From Adenanthera pavonina (Eukaryota > Streptophyta > Magnoliopsida > Fabales > Fabaceae), in assembly GCA_026686845.1 (NCBI GenBank), contig JAIVEN010000016.1, forward strand, positions 31,096,001 to 31,160,000: a DNA stretch of 64,000 bases, written 5' to 3'. Under the pieces are notes generated by a model, which searched no databases, was not told where the DNA came from, and was given only the letters and a program-made list of their open reading frames with translations. Each line of letters opens with the position of its first letter. Within the stretch, counting starts at the first letter, position 1. Made by a program: the position numbers and the translations under genes. Below are positions 21,785 to 34,241 of the stretch, one piece after another.

Positions 21785-21900
21785 TCCCCACTACTAAGCT
21801 CTGAGACTTCAGAACCACACGAAGACGGAGAGGGAGGGAACAGGAAAGCTTCTAGGGTTACACAATATAGTGGCTTACTCTGGGCCGGGTCATACGAGAT
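21785..21900 (-). promoter_or_regulatory. Promoter and 5' leader of the eL14 gene: telo-box and site II
   Basis: On the minus strand there is AACCCTA (plus TAGGGTT at 21853-21859), the plant telo-box, about 70 bp upstream of the ATG, and GGCCCA (plus TGGGCC at 21881-21886), the site II motif bound by TCP factors. The pair is a known signature of plant ribosomal-protein and other growth genes. The leader between them and the ATG is pyrimidine-rich (CCCTCCCTCTCCGTC), as in TOP-like plant leaders. A weak TATA-like CTATATTG lies at about 21870-21863. Confidence 0.75.
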
Positions 21901-24534
21901 CCGAACCCAGTTTTGATTCTGTTACCTCTTTTCGGTTTTAGGTCCAAAGTCCTGAAATAAAACTGAACAGACTTATTTTTAAAAAAAAATTTAATCCTTG
22001 AAAGTAATAAATAAAATTCTTGATGCATTTTTGGATTATCGTAACAAATAGAATAACAACATATCTATTTGTTACCATGATTTTGATGTCTATCTAGAAT
22101 ATTTTTCACTTTAGGCTGAGTCATTTTTTTTATCTTGTTTAATTAATTAAATTATTATGGTTAGATTTTTACTTATTTTATATATAAATACTCCTTGGTG
22201 GATGAAAAACACTTACTTTTGACTCTATATATTTTTTCCTCTCTCAAATTTCTTAATTCTCTACTTTATTTTACAACATGTTATTAGTGTGAAAGCTCCT
22301 CTTATCACCAAGTTTTCACAAAAGTACATTTGCAAATTGAAAAATAACTTTTTCAATTGATTAGCTACAAATAAGTTTAGAGGTAAAAGTATATTTATAG
22401 AATAACTTTTTTAAATAAGTCAAACACAAAGTTAACCTAGAGTATGTTTGCAAACATAAGTTTACCCAACTTAATGATAAATCAAAACAAGTTTTAAGTG
22501 AGCTAATATATGAAAAGTTTTACATTAACAATATCACAAGAAAATAGAGGTGGGTAGGGTCTATAAAGGAGGTTAGTTAATTTTTTACTGGGGCCCTTAA
22601 ACACATGAGTCATAAGATAAATACATTTGAACCATGTACTTGGTGATGAGAAAATTTAAAATTTGAAGTTTTTTTTTTTAAAACAATAAAGTTGATAGTT
22701 TTTGTTTTTTTTTCTTTATTTTTTTAATAGGTTTTTAAATAGATTCAGATCAGATTTAAACTTTAGATATATAGCACCAAGCTCTTTAAGGAGTAAGGGA
22801 TAGATTAGTAATTTCCAAAAACATTCGGGTTAAATTAAACTAAATGGGTTGGTAAAAACTTGCATATTTTTACTTCTACAAGTTTAAGTCTATGATTCGA
22901 GATTCATTTCTCCCATTTCTAGGCTCCTTCACTCTGCTCCATTGATGCCTATAGAAGAGGAAAATTATTATGAGATGGGTCATCTTTTGGTTGCTTGAAG
23001 GCCACAACATGATCAAAACCTTTGGTAAGTTTTAGAGAACTTGTTAAATTAAAATTGTTGTTAGTGGTGGTTTTTGGGTGTAGTGAGTGCTGGACAGATT
23101 GAAGTTTAAAGGGTGGGACTTGTTTGAAAAAGAAATGAAGAAGAGAAGAATCCTCGCTTAAGGTAATAATCTCTAATTTTTGCTTTTATCACCCAACTTG
23201 TAGAGTTCTTGTTATGAAAAATGGTTGGGACTCTAGGGAGAATGAAAGCATGAAATTGCTAAAAAATAATGGTAATTATTGGTCAAGTGTTAGTAAACTA
23301 TGCGTAGAATATTGGAGGGGCAAACAACTAATTGTAAAGTGAATTATGTTATTTAAATAAATTTTGGAAATTTTGAATATGTTTGGAGAAGTTTCACACC
23401 AGTTGAGGACCTATTTTGGGTAAGCTGATAGAAGAAAAAGGAGAACTTAAGACACCAAACTCTCAAAGTAAATTCCATGAACTTGGATTTTGGGTTTGGT
23501 TACTGCTCTTTTGATTCTATTCAATATCTATTCAGTTTTGGGGTGTTGTCATGAGTTTTAAAACCTGTAACTTGGGGTTCTAAATTACTGTTATGGCACA
23601 AATAGGGCAAAAATGTGTGTATACTATATGGGAACTTAAAAGAGACTAGAGGAGGAATATTAATGAAAGATTTTGGGAGCAAGAAGCTAAAGCAAGGCAA
23701 ATAGATTTGATCAAAATAGAAATGAAATTGTAGCTTGAGATAAGTGTTTTAGATACTAGAAAGTTTGATAATAGGCCAATATAAAGTTAGACATGAGATT
23801 TAGCAAGTTGGTGAAGGATTATAGAAACTTAATATATAGCTAAGTAAACAATTATATATTTATATGAGAGTTTGTTAATATATGTTATGTGTGATTTTGT
23901 TAATTGTTTAATCATCATTTTGGGTGCATTTTTTTGACAAAGTGGTATAAAGTAACAAAGGTAGCAAGTTTTTCCTTTCCTTTAATATTTGCATTTTTAA
24001 CCAATTACTTTCATATTAATCATTATTGCTTTTAGATATTTAATTTGGATAAGATATGGGATTGGATGATCAAATGGCTTGGGACAATGATCACTAGTTA
24101 GAGGTTGAATTGAATTAAGTTGAGTTGGGCTCCTCTCTAGTTAAGCTTGTTTGTTTCATGTAATAACTAATTGATATCTGCTATCAGCAAAATAATCTAA
24201 ACAAAATAATTAGCCAAAAAAATACCCAATGGCTAAAATCCTAGCTAACACAAATGAAATACGGATACTTTGAAATAGATGCCAAAACTCTAAATACTAA
24301 TAAATAAGATGAATGTAATCTATATACAATATGTGTAAATTATTTAAGAATCTCACTTTTCTCTTCCTCATTGCCCTTTTTTGTTGTATCGTTAGATTGT
24401 TTAGATTAAATCTAAATAGGTTAGATTTAACAAACAACAATAACATTAATCTTATCTCACTAAGTAGGTTAGATTTAAATTTTGAACTAAAAATTAAAAA
24501 ATAAATTTCAATCATTGAAATTTAATCTCAATAA
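21901..24534. other. Intergenic, no gene recognised
   Basis: AT-rich with homopolymer runs (about 22665-22730). No domain-bearing frame was found on either strand, and no element ends with TSD could be assigned. Confidence 0.5.
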
Positions 24535-24689
24535 TTAGAAATTGAATAGAGAGAGAGAGTAGTAAGAAAATAAATAGGAGAGAAGTTTAACAACTAATGA
24601 TGGGATATCATTTGGGTAACCAAACTCATGGAATTGATCAATCGAGGGATTTTGTGGGCTAGATTGAAATGTTTGTTGTGGTTAATGCA

Positions 24690-25340
24690 TTAGATGACTT
24701 GCAGGAATTTGCGGCTTGAATTGATTCATTGGTAGTAACTGATGTTGCATTGGAGGATTTAAAGGAATTTGTGGGTTAAATTGATCTGTTTGCCATGATT
24801 GATGATGCATTGGAAGATCTGAAGGAATTTGTGAGTTAAATTGATCCACTAGCAATAACTGATGTTTCATCAGAAGATATGAATGAATTTGTGGTTTAAA
24901 TTGATCCATTGGTAGTGACTGATCTTGCCTTGGAAGATTTGAAGAAATTGGTTGGTTAAATTGATCCATTGGTGGTCATTGATGTTGCATTGAAAGATAT
25001 GAAGGAATTTGTGTGTTAAATTGATTCATTAGTAGTGTTTGATGCTACATTGGAAGACTTGAAGGAATTTGTGGATTAAATTGATCCATTGGCAATGACT
25101 GATGCGTAAAAAGATATGAAGGAATTTGTGAGTTTAATATATCCATTACCAATGATTGAAGTGGTGTTGGATGATGTGAAGGAATTTGAAGGTCAAATTG
25201 CTACATTGGTAATGACTAGTGCATATGAATATATGAAGAAATTTGTACAACAGATAGATCTATTGGCAGTGACTAATGCATTATAAGTCTTGATAGAATT
25301 TATTGGTTATATGGATGCATTAGTAGTGAATAATGCCTTG
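24690..25340. repeat. 60-bp tandem repeat array (about 11 units) in the MYB pseudogene tail
   Basis: The unit on the plus strand is of type 'ggaatttgtgggttaaattgatccattggtag...' and repeats every 60 bp with 10-25% variation, plus some shortened units near 25080-25290. On the minus strand it encodes a 20-residue repeat of pattern MDQFNPQIPSxLPMQHQSLP. The units nearest 24690-25000 are the best kept in frame. The period is a multiple of three, so expansion took place without loss of frame. Confidence 0.85.
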
Positions 25341-26369
25341 GAAGACCATGAGGAACACTATGGATTTGAAGACTCAAAGGAGTAATCTGGTTTTCATCAT
25401 AGGTTTAAGCTTGATGCTTGTAATAGTGATATCATGGATGCTTGATCTTTTCCACTTTTTTGTCAAATTATCATTTTGGCAAATAAATAATGTTGAGCAT
25501 GGCTAGTTATCTGAGTATGTGTTCTTATGGTAAAAATGTTTTTGGAAATACTCTTTCAATTTTCCTTGCCATATATTTCCATTCCTTTTAGGAATTGCCT
25601 GTTAAAGAAAATATATCAAGACATTAATGATCATATCAATAACCAAAATAATAACCAAAAGAAACAAGTAAAGGATAAGATTGCATTTTCCTTCCCAACT
25701 AAAGTTCTTGAAAGTTAAAGCAACTAAAATAGTTCAATAGACATGACAAAGACAAATTAAAATGAGTCATTGACTCCCAATCCTTTAAAGACTTAAAAAA
25801 TAAAGCCATATCATACTAAATAATGACAAGGACAACTATAACAGTATTTTCAAATCTGGTTCCTCTCCTAATTTTTGTCTTCAGTCCCCACTAGATTCAA
25901 AACAATCTAAGGGAACTTGAGAGAAAATTAGGAGAGAAATTGAGCTTAGAGTTTTCTTAAGGTAATCTTATTATGTCAAATGAGGATATTGTAGCATTTA
26001 TACACCCAATATTGAGAATCAACAATAAAAAGAAAGGAGACAATAAATAATAATACCATAAAATAGATAGCGAAAGGAACAATTGAGGAATTGCAGAACA
26101 AACTCTTGTTTGGTGATAAAAAAGCATCCTATCTACAAGTTTGTTGAAGTAAATTTGAGGGTCAACCTACTTGTATATGTTAAACTAGTAAGGCTTGTGC
26201 TTTGTAAAGAATCTCATATAAGTTGCACTATTCATAACTAATGAATAATAAAGCTTTTTATGAATTTTATTATATGTAGATATTATATATGTATTTACTA
26301 ATGATCTCTATTGGTGACATGGGACTCCCTTTTAAGTGTTGCTACTTCAAAAATCCACACACACTGAGT

Positions 26370-26391
26370 ATGTGTGTGTGTGTGTGTGTGT
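26370..26391. repeat. TG dinucleotide microsatellite
   Basis: (TG)n of about 11 units, in the intron of the MYB pseudogene. Confidence 0.9.
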
Positions 26392-27518
26392 ATAGCTTGT
26401 ATTGTGTACTTTGCTATGCTTCCAAGTAGAGCAACAAAATTTTGAATTTTCTATACATAATTATGGATGGTTTTTTAAGAATAGTAAAAGCATGAAGAAT
26501 CATACTAGTGAAAAAATACTTGTGTTTTCGTCTAATTCCTTTGAAACTAGAACTTTTCCAAATCAATTGCTTTCATTGAAAAGTTCTTCTATATCTATTA
26601 TTTTCTCTTTTAATTTCTCAACAACCAAATAGGTTCATATGAAAATCCTTAAAACCAAGAACAAAAGGAAAGAAAAAAAAGGAAAAAAGAATAGAACAAA
26701 ATCCAATTAAATAGAAAAATTGCATGTACTTGTGTTCTTCCTTAGTCCAAGGCTCACCCTTCTTTCTCTTTGTAGATGGCTTTGAGTTACATGAAATATG
26801 ATTGGCTGAGTGCCCATTGGAGGGCCTAGTGTTTGACAGTAACTCAAAGAACTCTGGAATGTGTACTCGACTTTCATAAATCTCCTTCACATCTTGTTCC
26901 TTAACAAGATATTGCTATTGAACTAATTTTAGCAACTCACCAACCATCATAGTGATCCTCTCCTAATAGTTTGGGCACTCCTCTAGAAACATCACAATAG
27001 TTTGCTCAAACAACTTGTCCTTCTCATAGTTCCACTGCATCATCACCATCATCCACCAAATATGATGTACCTCAGTTGCAATAATAGTGGTAGCTGCACC
27101 TGCAATGGCTTACAATGCAATGTTAATGCTTGTGGTAGGTTAGTAACTTTACTGCATATTTTATCTCTCACTCATAGCTCCACCATTGTGAACAATTTAA
27201 TTATTCACTCCAATGTTAACCAAATTAAGCTTAATCTTATGGGAAAGGATGATTTTGACTACTTGTGTGATGAACCCAGTGCCTTGAAAACTGAAATGTG
27301 CATGGTATCAAGCTTTTTTCCTGAAGCATTTTTTTTAATTGCTGTTTTATTTTCTCATTTTGGATATTGTCTTATAATACAACACTATTTGGGATGATTC
27401 ATCTACATGGGTGTGTCACTTGCCTTAGCTATAGCCTAAAGTAGGTACTACATGGGAAGGAGGCACAAACCAAATGTTGTTAACCTTTTTTAAAGTGGAA
27501 CCTAATTTCACCAAATGG

Positions 27519-27774
27519 TTTCTTGGATAGAAAGAGAGCTAAACCATAAACTCGCATTATTTATAAGTTATAAATAATATAATTTATTTTTAAATTTTGT
27601 ATGATGTTAGAACAAATGTGTATAATGTAGTCTAAAATCAAAGGAATCTAGATGTACTTGAGACGATGTGAAAAGAAAACTAGAAAAGAATTTTATAAAT
27701 CTTGAAGTTCGTCAATGGAGCAAGCTTTACTAAAATTCCCTCAGACATTTCAGATCAAGTTTTATACCCTTGGC
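27519..27774 (+). repeat. Direct duplication, copy A
   Basis: Starts TTCTTGGATAGAAAG and ends near TATACCCTTGGC. It is aligned along its whole length with 28163-28439 (about 85-90% identical by eye). It contains a small palindromic AT stretch (ttataagttataaataatataattt). Confidence 0.7.
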
Positions 27775-28162
27775 AAAATTTTTTTTTAAAAAAATCAACT
27801 TTGACCCTTCATCAGAAGTCAATATTTGAAATGTCTATAGTTTTACACACATTCAAGACTTTAAATAAAATATTTTCAAATTTTACTAATTTAACTCATA
27901 AGTTTTCAACACTAAAATCTTTAGTTTTATGAAACACAACAATGCAATGTTAATAACAATTCGAAATCAGTTATTCACTAAATATCAAATTCACATTAAA
28001 ACCCAAACACAACTTTAAAATGAGTTCAATCATACTTCGTAGCAGTAATTATATTGCTTCTAATATGCATGGAAGTCTATGATTTTATTCAAGTGAAAAT
28101 TGAAACTAGTTAATTCATTTTTAGCAACTAACCAAAGGCAAATTTTTGCAAATAAACTTTTG

Positions 28163-28439
28163 GCTTCTTGGACAGAAAGAAAGCCAAATAAATTCCAATT
28201 ATTCATATGTTATAAATAATATGCTTTATTTTTATATTTTGTATAATGCTAAAACAAATGTGTATCATGTAGTCTAAAATTAGAGGAATATAGACACACC
28301 TGAAATGAAATAAAAAGAAAACCAAAAGAAAATTTTATAAATCTTGGAGTTCATCAACGGGGCAAGCTTTGCTAAAATTCCCTCAAAATATGAAAACTCA
28401 TTTTGTAGAGATTTCAAATCAACTTTTATACTATTGGCA
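28163..28439 (+). repeat. Direct duplication, copy B
   Basis: Second copy of 27519-27774, with an extra stretch of about 20 bp (aaaatatgaaaactcattttg) near its end. The sequence between the copies is about 390 bp. No coding sequence or PBS is seen, so these may be remnants of an old short element or a local tandem duplication. Confidence 0.7.
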
Positions 28440-28695
28440 TTCAAAAAAAAAAAGAATCAACTTCAATACAAAATTTTAAAACTCTCGGTCATGATTCATA
28501 TATATATATATATATATATATGAAGGAGATAGAAAAATAATTATTTAATTTCAGAAAGAGATAAGTCAAACTCAAATTTAAGTTCACAAAATTGGGAATG
28601 TGGTGTGGCCAATGAGATATATTTTTTTTACCTTAAAAAATGAGATAACTCTAACTTAAATTTATAAATGATTAAAAGATATTTTTATTTAATTT

Positions 28696-30487
28696 TGTCA
28701 GGATGACTAGTCAACTAAGATGGGGGTGAATAGAGTGATGCAAGATTTTCACATCTTTTGAAGTGGAAACCAATTTCACTAATGTTGCATTAAAACAGGA
28801 ATGAACAAAGTATGATGATGTAGATAGATGAAATGAGAAGATGACGAATGAGACACAAGAATTTATACTGATTCGACTCAAACTACTTACCCTATATCCA
28901 ATTCTTAAACCACCACTTGAGATTTTTACTATATCCCATAAGTTTAATCCGGACACTAGTGAAATCTCAGTATATCCCATAAGTTTCACTAGACACTTAT
29001 GAAACCATTCTCTCCACACATTTACAAGATATGTAACTCCCTTAATGTTTCATTGAACTGCAGTTTTACTTAGAAATTGTAGAAATAGAGATTACAAAAT
29101 TGAAATTCTTTTTAAGAGAGGATAATACATTAAAACTCACTCTAATGAGATGGGTTTAGCTTTAAATGCTCACACAGAATAATTTAATCCATTGCAGCAG
29201 AATTTTGGCATATAACTCAATTAAATTCATTATCCATAAGTTCAAATGAAGTTCTATTTATAGATTTGTGGCTTAATTAGTCATTTGATACAAAATCTAT
29301 CCGTTAGACACAAGTTCTAGCCGTTACTCTACAAAAAGAGTCGTTCAACAATCGCATTAAATGTGTCTACCATACCAAGATTTGAATTTGGGACTCAATA
29401 GACAAATTTCATAGAGTTAGCATAGTTTTATGTTTAACGTTAAACTTCAAAATTTATTTGTTACTAAGTGACATTGGAATTTTGAGTTTACAAAAGATAT
29501 CATATGTTAGTTTGTGCGAATTTTCTTATTGGAAGTGCATTTGTTAAATTTGAATAGTTGCTTCAAGTTTTCACAATGCATTCAAAATTTAAATTTTGAA
29601 AATTGAAATTCATCAATCAAAAACTTGTTCCAATAAGACACAAAAGTTCTTACTTCAAAATTCACACGTTGAAGCTCAAAGTTCGTTTGTCAAAGATTGT
29701 GACTTTAAACTTACTTTAAACTTCAATAGTAGTTGAATTTTAACTAAGTTTCGTTCGAAGTTCGCACATTTTCACTAACTATACTTAACGCAAAATTCAA
29801 ATTTTATAACCAAAATTCATCTATCAAAGATTAAACCTTTTTGAGTTAGAACTTCAACAAGCAAAGTGTAAATTTTGCACAAAATAAACATAAGTCAAAT
29901 AGTAAAATTTATTTGTTAGTCAATATACTTCAACTTTAACACATGCTAACATCATATTTACTTAATCTAACTCATTTTAGACATATGGTAACAAGATTAA
30001 GTAAATTTCAAGGATTAAATCACCTTAAGACCTAAATGAAAATAAAATATATACCTAATAGCTAGGTCTTCACTAGTTAAGCTCCGCTTTCACTTGATCA
30101 TTCTATTCTTAGGATGCTCCCTTATGATATTTAATTCTTGAAGCATCCTTTCTCTTCTTTATCTTTGAGTGAGGCATAATGTTGATTTTCTTTTCTTTAT
30201 TCCAATGTTCACTTTTCCTTCTTGGATAATCCTATATTTAGTATTTTACACTTATAAACTAAATAGTTTGTCCAATTTATATATCCAACTTGTATTATAA
30301 AATATAAAAGCACAGTGAATATATTAGTATATAACATAACATATATATTATAAACACAATTAAACATATGTTAATGTATATTTTACTTCTTTTAGAAACA
30401 AAATATATGTTAGAAAAATATGGTGCATTTGTTTCTTATTACTCTACATTTGTTAGCATTAAAACTTATATTATATTAAACTAAATA
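28696..30487 (-). repeat. 3' LTR of the SIRE-like element
   Basis: The plus strand begins TGTCAGGATGACTAG and contains the family phrase for the end of the LTR (GGGGGTGAAT). It ends ...CTAAATA, a mutated form of CTAACA. It aligns with 34242-36011. Confidence 0.85.
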
Positions 30488-30502
30488 ATCTCTCCCTTTT
30501 TT
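30488..30502 (-). other. Polypurine tract of the SIRE-like element
   Basis: The minus strand reads AAAAAAGGGAGAGAT directly upstream of the 3' LTR. Confidence 0.75.
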
Positions 30503-32659
30503 ATGATAACAAATTACTAGTGCAAAATATGCTTAATTATAATTAGCAAATATGATATAGTTTATTTCAAATAGTTCTAGATTAAACACATGCATATTTT
30601 TCACACAACTTCTCCCCTTATTTGACATCAACAAAAAAGTTTGAAGAAAAATTCTCCCATAATTCTTTTATCCCTATTTGTGAGGTTGTACTAGTAGAGA
30701 CAGATGTCTACAATTATTTCAAGCATACACTAAAGCACAAGCTCCAATGCAAATCATCATTAAAACTTATTATGCAATGCATGTTTAGATTATGCCAATT
30801 GTTACTAATATCAAAACTAATACCAATTATTGCTTGAAACTTTTATGATACCAAATGTTATGATGCTTGTTAATATGACCATGATATGCATACATCACAA
30901 TAGGTACCTCAAAGTTGAAGAGTTGTTATTTTCTTCCATTAGAATCAAGGAGAGATATCGAAACATCATTTCTCCATTTAGCAAGTTAAGGCTGAGCAAC
31001 AAAACTCTTCACAATAAAATGAAGTGTGCTAAAGCATAAGCAGATTGATTACAGAAAATGTTCCCCCTTAACCTATGCATTTCATATGATAAAACTAAGA
31101 AAGCACAATGCATTAAATAAGCATGTTCATATAAAAGCGCATGATGCAGACATTCAAGCATTATGATTGAAATTTCTCTTTTAAAAACTTTATATTATAA
31201 GCTCCCTCTAAGTATGAGCATTTATTCAAGTATAAATACATTTAAGATCACAACTCAAATCAAAATCAACATGCAAAGAGAAATTATGAAAACACACAAG
31301 TTTGGTTATACAAATAAAGAAATGGACTTGTGCAAATATTGAACTTCTCAATAAGCATAAGCATATTTAGATAGCTCATTATTTGAATAAGGACCATATT
31401 TTGTTTTAATAACCTCAAGTAATAGCACCAACAAAGAACATATGAAAACTTGTTAAGCACTTACAAACCAGCCTAGTTAATAGCTAATTCTTTCCTTTTT
31501 CAGTATGAATATATTCGAGCACATCAAAAACTCCATCGTTATCTGACTTTCACCATTTAGCACAAGAGTAGGTGTAGAGGGAGAAGACACTTAAGCAGTG
31601 GATATGTCCTGAAGTGGAATTGGACTTAACACAGAAACTACCTTGATAAATGAACCTTCAACCGTGAAGTTTGATTATCATAGACTTACCATAGATAGAA
31701 GTTTCAATAGATGAGTGTTGGGATTCAAGTTAAAATTTCGAGACTTGATGACGAAATGTCTGAATTGCAAAGTTTGAACATTGTACACAAGCAAGCATAG
31801 CCATACACATGCAAGCAATCAAAATTCGTACTTCAAAAGGACAATAGACAAATTTTGAGTAGATAGAAATACAAGTATAGCATCTAAAGCACTGAAATTT
31901 GACTATTAAGAGGTCAAAGTTCAATTTTTAAGTAAGTAAAGTCACTCAATATGGCAGACAAAGCATGGAAGTTCATCTATTGGCAATTGAAATGCAAATT
32001 ATGAAGAATAAAATTTACAAACAGATGCTAAAAATTCACATTTCCATATTTCTTTAGCAAAAGTTGCTCATCTAAGTGTGAGATACTCCATCATTTTAAT
32101 CTCTTAACACATAAGCTCATGAAGAGTACTTGTAAAACAAAAAAATCCTTTTTTTTTACCCTTTTTTACTTGGATCTACTAATGGTCAATTTAAACATTT
32201 TAAAATTCATATTGGACCACAAGTCAATCTTACCCAAATATAATATATAATGCAATAATTGCATAGGGCAAATGATAGAGATGACCAAAGATTATGTTAT
32301 TTTTGGCTTGTATGCAGTATAATATTACTTATGTCTCCCATTTATATACAAACAATTGCTTCTTAAACTTTTGCTCTTTCTCTTCTCAAGGTAAGTGATT
32401 AGATTTTGATTTGAGCTGCTTCTTTGAGATAAGTGAGAGGTTTACTTCCAATGCTTATCCTTGTAATTTGCAATTCTAATTCCAGCTTTTTGAGAAGCTT
32501 TCCTTTTTAGCATCCTTTTTCTTGTACCATTATGTTCATTTTTCTTGGATATGTTTTGTTTCATATGAAACACTAGAAGAATATTTTGGTACCCACTTGT
32601 TTTTGAGTTTAGGAGGATTAGTGGTATTTTTTAAAACTTATTTCATGCTTTCACTCAAA
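30503..32659 (-). other. Internal region of the SIRE-like element without recognisable coding
   Basis: This is where pol would be expected. The plus frames at 30622-30837 and 30830-31039 and the minus frame at 31730-31924 carry no domain. The stretch is AT-rich with many stops in all frames. Confidence 0.55.
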
Positions 32660-34188
32660 CTATTTTTCCTTGTATTGCATAGATAAGTAATATGTCCAAT
32701 TTTTATCATGATATGTGCATAATGGTGAGTAAAGCATTACCGTAGGCACCAAGAATTTCTTATAAAACATATTCTTCTCCTTAGACTCATTTATGTAGAC
32801 AGCACCCAACTTGTCAAACACACTTTTCTGTTTACCAAGTGAAATGTTCAACTTATATTTGCCTTGGACAAAAATAGCTATGACTCTAGTTAACTTCTTT
32901 TTTTCTTTATTTAATCTATCACATGAATCACAAGAGGAAGTGTGTGTATGTGTTTTACAGATATTTTCTAAATCATTCATTTTCTTTTTAAGTGATTTCT
33001 TTTCATTCTTTTCCAATTCTAATTTATTTTCTAAGGAATTACTTTCTTTTTACTGTGTGCAAATGCTTTTGCTAATGCAATCAGTTCATCATACATTTCA
33101 TTATAAGTATCTTGCAAATCATCAAAAGAAAAATCAGAATTAGATTTAAAGTCAGAATTTGATACCTCATCATTAGATATTGCCATTAAGTATGGATAAG
33201 TATCCTCATCCTCTTCATCTGAACTGTGGGCCCATATTGTAGAGTTGTATGTAACTTTAAATTCATGATTCTTCCTCTCTGCATTTTTTTCTCCTTACCT
33301 CTTTGAATGGTACTTCAGCTTATTTGTATGGCAGAAGGGCTTTTGCTCTTGAAGCTCATTCTTTTTGTTTTTAAGGGATCTATCAAATTTGATTGTTAAC
33401 TTTTTTAGCTCTTCCTTCTCATCATCACTGCTACTATCATCACTTTCATCATCAGTATCATCTTCTTCTAAGCTCCATGATGTAGTAGCTTTGACATTAA
33501 TGTTTTTCTTTTGTTTTGCTGCTCCTATAGAAGGTCAAGTCTTCTTTCATATTCAACAAGGCTTCCAAATAGTGCTGTGACAAATTGGTATGATTCTCCT
33601 CTTGTCTCTTCAATAGTTGTCCCTTTTGATTTCCATTCTTTGGGTAGAGCTATGTGTATTTTGTATACTTGCTTTCTTTATGTGTAACTCTTTCTCAAAG
33701 CTACAAGATGATTGATGATATGAGTAAAATGAATTCGGAAATCTTTAATAGACTCACCATTAATCATCTTAAACATTTCATATTCTACTGTGAGAGAGCT
33801 AAGTCTATTTTCCTTCACCCCACTTGTGCCTTCATGAGTAATCTCTAAAGCATCCCACATTTTCTTAGCTATGTTGCAATTTGACACTCTGTAGAACTCA
33901 TCTTGATTTAGAGCACTGATCAATTAGTGTTTTGTCTTAAAGTTCAGTAGAACTCTTCGTTTATCTTCATCATTCCATTCTTCTTCTGACTTCTTTGTAT
34001 GTGTCATCATCCTGTATCTGCATTAGCACAAAATCACCCTTCTTTACAATAGACCAAATTTCTAGGTCTATAGATTAAAGATATATCTGCATTTTCATCT
34101 CTCAGTATCAATAATGTTCTCCACTAAAGTCTAGAGGTCTATTGATGTTATTCTCCTATGGTAGTATATTTTCTCCAAAACCAATCAT
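32660..34188 (-). pseudogene. Gag pseudogene of the SIRE-like copia element
   Basis: Reading from 34188 (ATG, MIGFGENILP) downward, broken frames give SGEHY, KMQIYL, IDLEIWSIVKKGDFV, then in an open stretch (33923-33678) SALNQDEFYRVSNCNIAKKMWDALEITHEGT and NRLSSLTVEYEMFKMINGES. This is the core of copia SIRE-type gag (UBN2 family). Further on (33016-32660), CDSCDRLNKEKKKLTRVIA and LGKQKSVFDKLGAVY match the C-terminal half of SIRE gag. Stops and frameshifts are frequent. The zinc knuckle is not evident. The collapsed element at 55183-57676 carries the same gag subfamily, with SILPKGNN and LEIWSVIKRGDFVP. Confidence 0.8.
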
Positions 34189-34227
34189 CTTGCTCTTGAA
34201 TGATTAGATTCTTTGCTGAGAATATAA

Positions 34228-34239
34228 ACTCTTATACCA
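34228..34239 (-). other. Degenerate tRNA-Met PBS of the SIRE-like element
   Basis: The plus strand has ACTCTTATACCA, against GCTCTGATACCA for the perfect complement (2 mismatches). It is two bases from the 5' LTR. Confidence 0.75.
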
Positions 34240-34241
34240 AT

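Larger units (their letters stand above)
24535..27052 (-). pseudogene. DIVARICATA-type MYB (SANT + SHAQKYF) transcription factor pseudogene
   Basis: Exon 1 is 27052-26730, ending CACAA before a GTACATG donor. Exon 2 starts at 25598 after a TTTAACAG acceptor. Exon 1 has the first MYB/SANT domain (KDKLFEQTIVMFLEECP...ERIT), the linker KEIYESRVHIPEF, and KRKKGEPWTKEEHK. Exon 2 continues QFLKGMEIYGKEN, then SISKNIFTIRTHTQITSHAQHYL, matching the second MYB domain whose hallmark is SHAQKYF, then, after a frameshift, KRSSIHDITIT. This order is specific to DIV/RAD-related two-MYB factors. The damage is clear. Stops replace the Trp codons after PNY and after GKEN, another follows LLKLVQ, and a frameshift lies near 25480. 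A further frame change precedes the repeat tail. The C-terminal part is a Gln-rich 20-residue repeat array, itself with several stops. The parent gene would have been nuclear and DNA-binding. Confidence 0.85.
27053..28690. other. Intergenic, with a 260-bp direct duplication
   Basis: Apart from the duplicated block (see the two repeat entries) and an (AT)n run at 28498-28522, there is nothing recognisable. The plus frame at 27002-27397 overlaps exon 1 of the MYB pseudogene in antisense and continues into non-coding DNA, so it is not called. Confidence 0.5.

Noticed and set aside
24690..25340. Regular 60-bp repeats as a possible CRISPR array
   Set aside because: The whole unit is repeated with gradual variation and no unique spacers, it lies in frame with a MYB pseudogene, and the context is a plant genome.
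27002..27397. 131-codon plus frame with a His run
   Set aside because: The His run is the antisense of the ATG-rich start of the MYB pseudogene, and the rest lacks any motif.
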